Assembly: GCA_024685775.1 (NCBI GenBank)
Contig: JAIKVL010000025.1
Location: forward strand, 18,626-82,625
Source: Clostridia bacterium
GTDB taxonomy: Bacteria; Bacillota; Clostridia; Christensenellales; CAG-1252
Direction of reading: 5' to 3'
Length of the DNA stretch: 64,000 nucleotides
The translations under genes were made by a program, and so were the position numbers. The notes under the pieces are model-generated. The model made no database searches, was not told the DNA's origin, and saw nothing but the letters and a program-made list of their open reading frames with translations. Shown here piece after piece: positions 61,990-64,000 of the stretch. Each line of letters starts with the position of its first letter. Position 1 is the stretch's first letter.

Positions 61990-62148
61990 CGGATAGAGGC
62001 GCGCGTCTTATGATAAACCGCAAAGCAGGCTCGTTTGCGGCGGGAAAGGAGGACGCGCCGAGGGTGAAAACGAAACCTGTGACCGTTTGATCCCGGGGCG
62101 CGAGAGAATATCTCGCGGACTGTCGCCGGAAAGGCGGAGAGCTATCGG
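61990..62148 (+). ncRNA. Lysine riboswitch (L box) aptamer
   Basis: The conserved elements are in order: GATAGAGGCGCG at 61992-62003, GGAGGACGCGCCGAGGG about 62048-62064, ACTGTCGCC near 62119-62127, and GGAGAGCTATC at 62136-62146. GATAG (61992-61996) and CTATC (62142-62146) form stem P1. In this class lysine binding stabilises P1 and lets the downstream terminator form, lowering expression. It sits in the 398-base gap between DUF1538 and nhaC together with both promoters; no other element was recognised there. Confidence 0.9.
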
Positions 62149-62167
62149 ACGGGACTTCTTCGGTTTG

Positions 62168-62195
62168 GCGGGCGGCTCTTCGCGCCGCTTTTTTT
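62168..62195 (+). terminator. Riboswitch expression-platform terminator
   Basis: GCGG(G)CG pairs with CGCCGC around GCTCTTCG, followed by seven T. It lies directly after the aptamer and 50 bases before nhaC, where a lysine-controlled terminator is expected. Confidence 0.75.
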
Positions 62196-62250
62196 ATTGA
62201 AAAGCGTCTGATCGATCACAATGCGCCGCAAGGCGCGAAAGGAGAAAAAT

Positions 62251-63990
62251 ATGGTAGGTACTTTTTGGGCGTTCGTGCCCGCAATCATCGCGATCGTGCT
62301 CGCGCTTGTGACGAAGCAGGTTTATCTCTCGCTTTTCGCAGGTATTTTCGCGGGCGCAATGTTCCTCGCGGGCGGAAACCCGATCGAGGCGATTAGCAAT
62401 TTGTTTATAACGATGGGCGGTCAACTCGGCGGCAACGGCGGCATTTTGATCTTCCTCGTTATTCTCGGCATCTTCGCCGTCCTTATGGTCAAGACGGGCG
62501 GTTCGAAGGCGTACGGCGAATGGGCGACCGGTAAGATCAAGACCAAGAGAGGCGCGGAACTCGCGACCGTCGGTCTCGGCGCGTTGATCTTCGTGGACGA
62601 CTACTTTAACTGCCTGACCGTCGGAAACGCGATGCGCCCCGTGACGGATAAACACAAGGTCTCTCACGCGAAGCTCGCGTATCTTATCGACGCGACGGCG
62701 GCTCCCGTCTGCATCATCGCCCCGATCTCTTCTTGGGCGGCGGCGGTCGCGGGCTATGCGGACGGCGGTATCGTCGCGTTCATCAAAACGATCCCCTTTA
62801 ATATGTACGCGCTCCTTACGATCGGCTTTATGGTTTTGACCGTTTTGCTGCGTTTGGACTTCTTCAAAATGAGAAGAAACGAAAAGATCGCGAAAGAAAC
62901 GGGAGACCTCCTCGCGGGCGAGACCGATCTTCCGACCAAGGACGTAGAAGCGGACGAGAAAGTCAAAGGCAAGGTCATTAACCTCGTCTTCCCGATCGTT
63001 ACGTTGATCGTCTGCTGCGTCGGCGCGATGATCTATAACGGCTTTTTCTATGATTGGGACGCGTGCGTCGTCGGGACGGCGGTTCAATCGAAGAACGTCC
63101 TCGAAGCGTTCAGCAACTGCGACGCGGGCTCCGCGCTCGCGATGGGCTCTTTCATCGCGCTCGTCATTACGCTCGTCTTCTACCTCGTGACCAAAGCGAT
63201 CACTTTTAAGGCGAGTATGGAATCCATCGTGGACGGCTTTAAGTCGATGGTCCCCGCAATCCTTATTTTGACTTTCGCTTGGACGCTCGGCGGCATTATG
63301 GGCGCGAAGGGCGCGGGTCTCGACGATTTCGGCAAAGTGGTCGCGGACGGAACGCTCAACGCAAAAGCGTTCGTTCAGGCGAATATCACGGCGGACAGTA
63401 TGGCGCTCGGCGTGATCCCCTTCGTCTTCTTCCTGATCGCTTGCCTGCTTTCTTTCGCGACGGGAACTTCTTGGGGAACCTTCGGCGTCTTGATCCCGAT
63501 CTCGACCGCGGTCATGTCCGCGACGACGAGCGAAGGCTTGTTCTTCCTTACGATGTCCGCCGTTCTCGCGGGCGCGGTTTACGGCGATCACGTCAGCCCG
63601 ATCTCGGACACGACGATTATGGCGTCTTCCGGCGCGCAGTGCAATCATATCGATCACGTTAAGACCCAACTTCCCTATGCGACGATCGTCGCTTTGATGT
63701 CGGGTGTCGTCTACCTCGCGATGGGCTTCATTTGTTCCACGAAGGTCGGGCATTCTTACGGCGCGAGCGCGGGTATCACGCTTGCGATCGGCTTCGGGAT
63801 CCTCGCGGGCGTCATCGTCCTTTTGGCGATCCTGAACAAGAAAGGGATCATCGAGACGATGGATAACAAACTCTTGAATTTCTTCGCGAAACATCCCAAA
63901 GAGCGTCCGATCGAAGAAACGGTCCAAGGCGGTTCGGAAGTGACGGACGAGATCGAAGAAATGCAAAACGACGCGAAGATCGAAAAATAA
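62251..63990 (+). CDS. NhaC-family antiporter-like transporter, probable lysine transporter
   Basis: 579 residues from ATG 62251 (GAAAGGAGAA before it). About twelve helices of the NhaC/IT superfamily; landmarks are GLGALIFVDDYFNCLTVGNAMRPVTDKHKVSHAKLAYLIDATAAPVCIIAPISSWAA (about residues 108-165) and LSFATGTSWGTFGVLIPI with ISDTTIMASSGAQCNHIDHVKTQLPYA further on. NhaC-type proteins are annotated as sodium/proton antiporters, but members of this group that follow lysine riboswitches have been proposed as lysine permeases (LysW). The riboswitch here strongly supports lysine, or a lysine-coupled exchange, as substrate. The acidic C-terminal tail is polar and short. Confidence 0.9.
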   Translation: MVGTFWAFVPAIIAIVLALVTKQVYLSLFAGIFAGAMFLAGGNPIEAISNLFITMGGQLGGNGGILIFLVILGIFAVLMVKTGGSKAYGEWATGKIKTKRGAELATVGLGALIFVDDYFNCLTVGNAMRPVTDKHKVSHAKLAYLIDATAAPVCIIAPISSWAAAVAGYADGGIVAFIKTIPFNMYALLTIGFMVLTVLLRLDFFKMRRNEKIAKETGDLLAGETDLPTKDVEADEKVKGKVINLVFPIVTLIVCCVGAMIYNGFFYDWDACVVGTAVQSKNVLEAFSNCDAGSALAMGSFIALVITLVFYLVTKAITFKASMESIVDGFKSMVPAILILTFAWTLGGIMGAKGAGLDDFGKVVADGTLNAKAFVQANITADSMALGVIPFVFFLIACLLSFATGTSWGTFGVLIPISTAVMSATTSEGLFFLTMSAVLAGAVYGDHVSPISDTTIMASSGAQCNHIDHVKTQLPYATIVALMSGVVYLAMGFICSTKVGHSYGASAGITLAIGFGILAGVIVLLAILNKKGIIETMDNKLLNFFAKHPKERPIEETVQGGSEVTDEIEEMQNDAKIEK

Positions 63991-64000
63991 GAGCGGTCTT

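Overview
The window looks like a chromosomal segment of an uncultured, endospore-forming Clostridia-type member of the Bacillota. The reasons are a gerA-gerB-gerC spore-germinant receptor operon, a YyaC-type (DUF1256) sporulation protein, a CwlD-type cortex amidase, type III glutamine synthetase, Mini-RNase III, an L-box lysine riboswitch and strong AAGGAGG-type ribosome binding sites. Base composition is moderately GC-rich by eye, with AT-rich promoters of TTGACA/TATAAT type. The exact order cannot be named from the sequence alone. No rRNA, tRNA, CRISPR array, insertion sequence or prophage was seen. Genes are dense and mostly housekeeping.

Layout. 1-7213: recD2 (5' truncated), comF, secA, prfB, tsaD, tightly packed. 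7214-9228: a structured gap with a terminator, then an iron alcohol dehydrogenase and a C_GCAxxG_C_C redox protein. 9229-11133: an XRE regulator facing two phosphoribosyltransferase genes (hpt and a paralogue). 11151-14278: asnA-glnN, a nitrogen-assimilation operon on the minus strand. 14411-19972: nadE-trmL, a small ferredoxin, then tilS-cca-rmuC. 20021-23617: a two-component system followed by PHP and phospholipase-C-like proteins. 23620-26771: two surface or membrane proteins (a repeat lipoprotein and a DUF6273 protein). 26772-27661: no gene, filled with degenerate and near-identical intergenic repeats. 27662-30702: a TetR regulator divergent from an MMPL/RND exporter. 30745-35148: cwlD, a gap with two perfect DnaA boxes, then mrnC-rlmB-P-type ATPase. 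35149-38916: the germinant receptor operon. 39161-46255: three unrelated envelope or unknown proteins, MscS, a zinc-ribbon protein and a tiny conserved protein. 46322-51956: argS-ychF, uppP, an acyltransferase-cvpA pair. 52129-54520: an orphan lipoprotein/membrane-protein pair. 54754-57413: yyaC and ftsH. 57463-57945: an AT-rich, probably acquired PD-(D/E)XK-like protein. 58098-61852: asnS and a DUF1538 membrane protein with two P-II-like proteins. 61952-63990: a lysine riboswitch controlling an NhaC-family transporter.

Three themes connect the genes. Nitrogen: asnA, glnN, nadE, asnS, two P-II-like signalling proteins with a DUF1538 membrane protein, and a lysine-responsive transporter. tRNA and ribosome maintenance: prfB, tsaD, trmL, tilS, cca, rlmB, mrnC, ychF, argS, asnS. 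Sporulation and envelope: gerABC, yyaC, cwlD, uppP, secA, ftsH.

The most interesting signals are the DUF1538/twin P-II operon, a set of genes whose -10 element lies only 5-9 bases before the ATG (apparently leaderless mRNAs, two of them with sigma-G-like promoters), a GerC protein without its lipobox cysteine, and paired DnaA boxes away from any dnaA gene.
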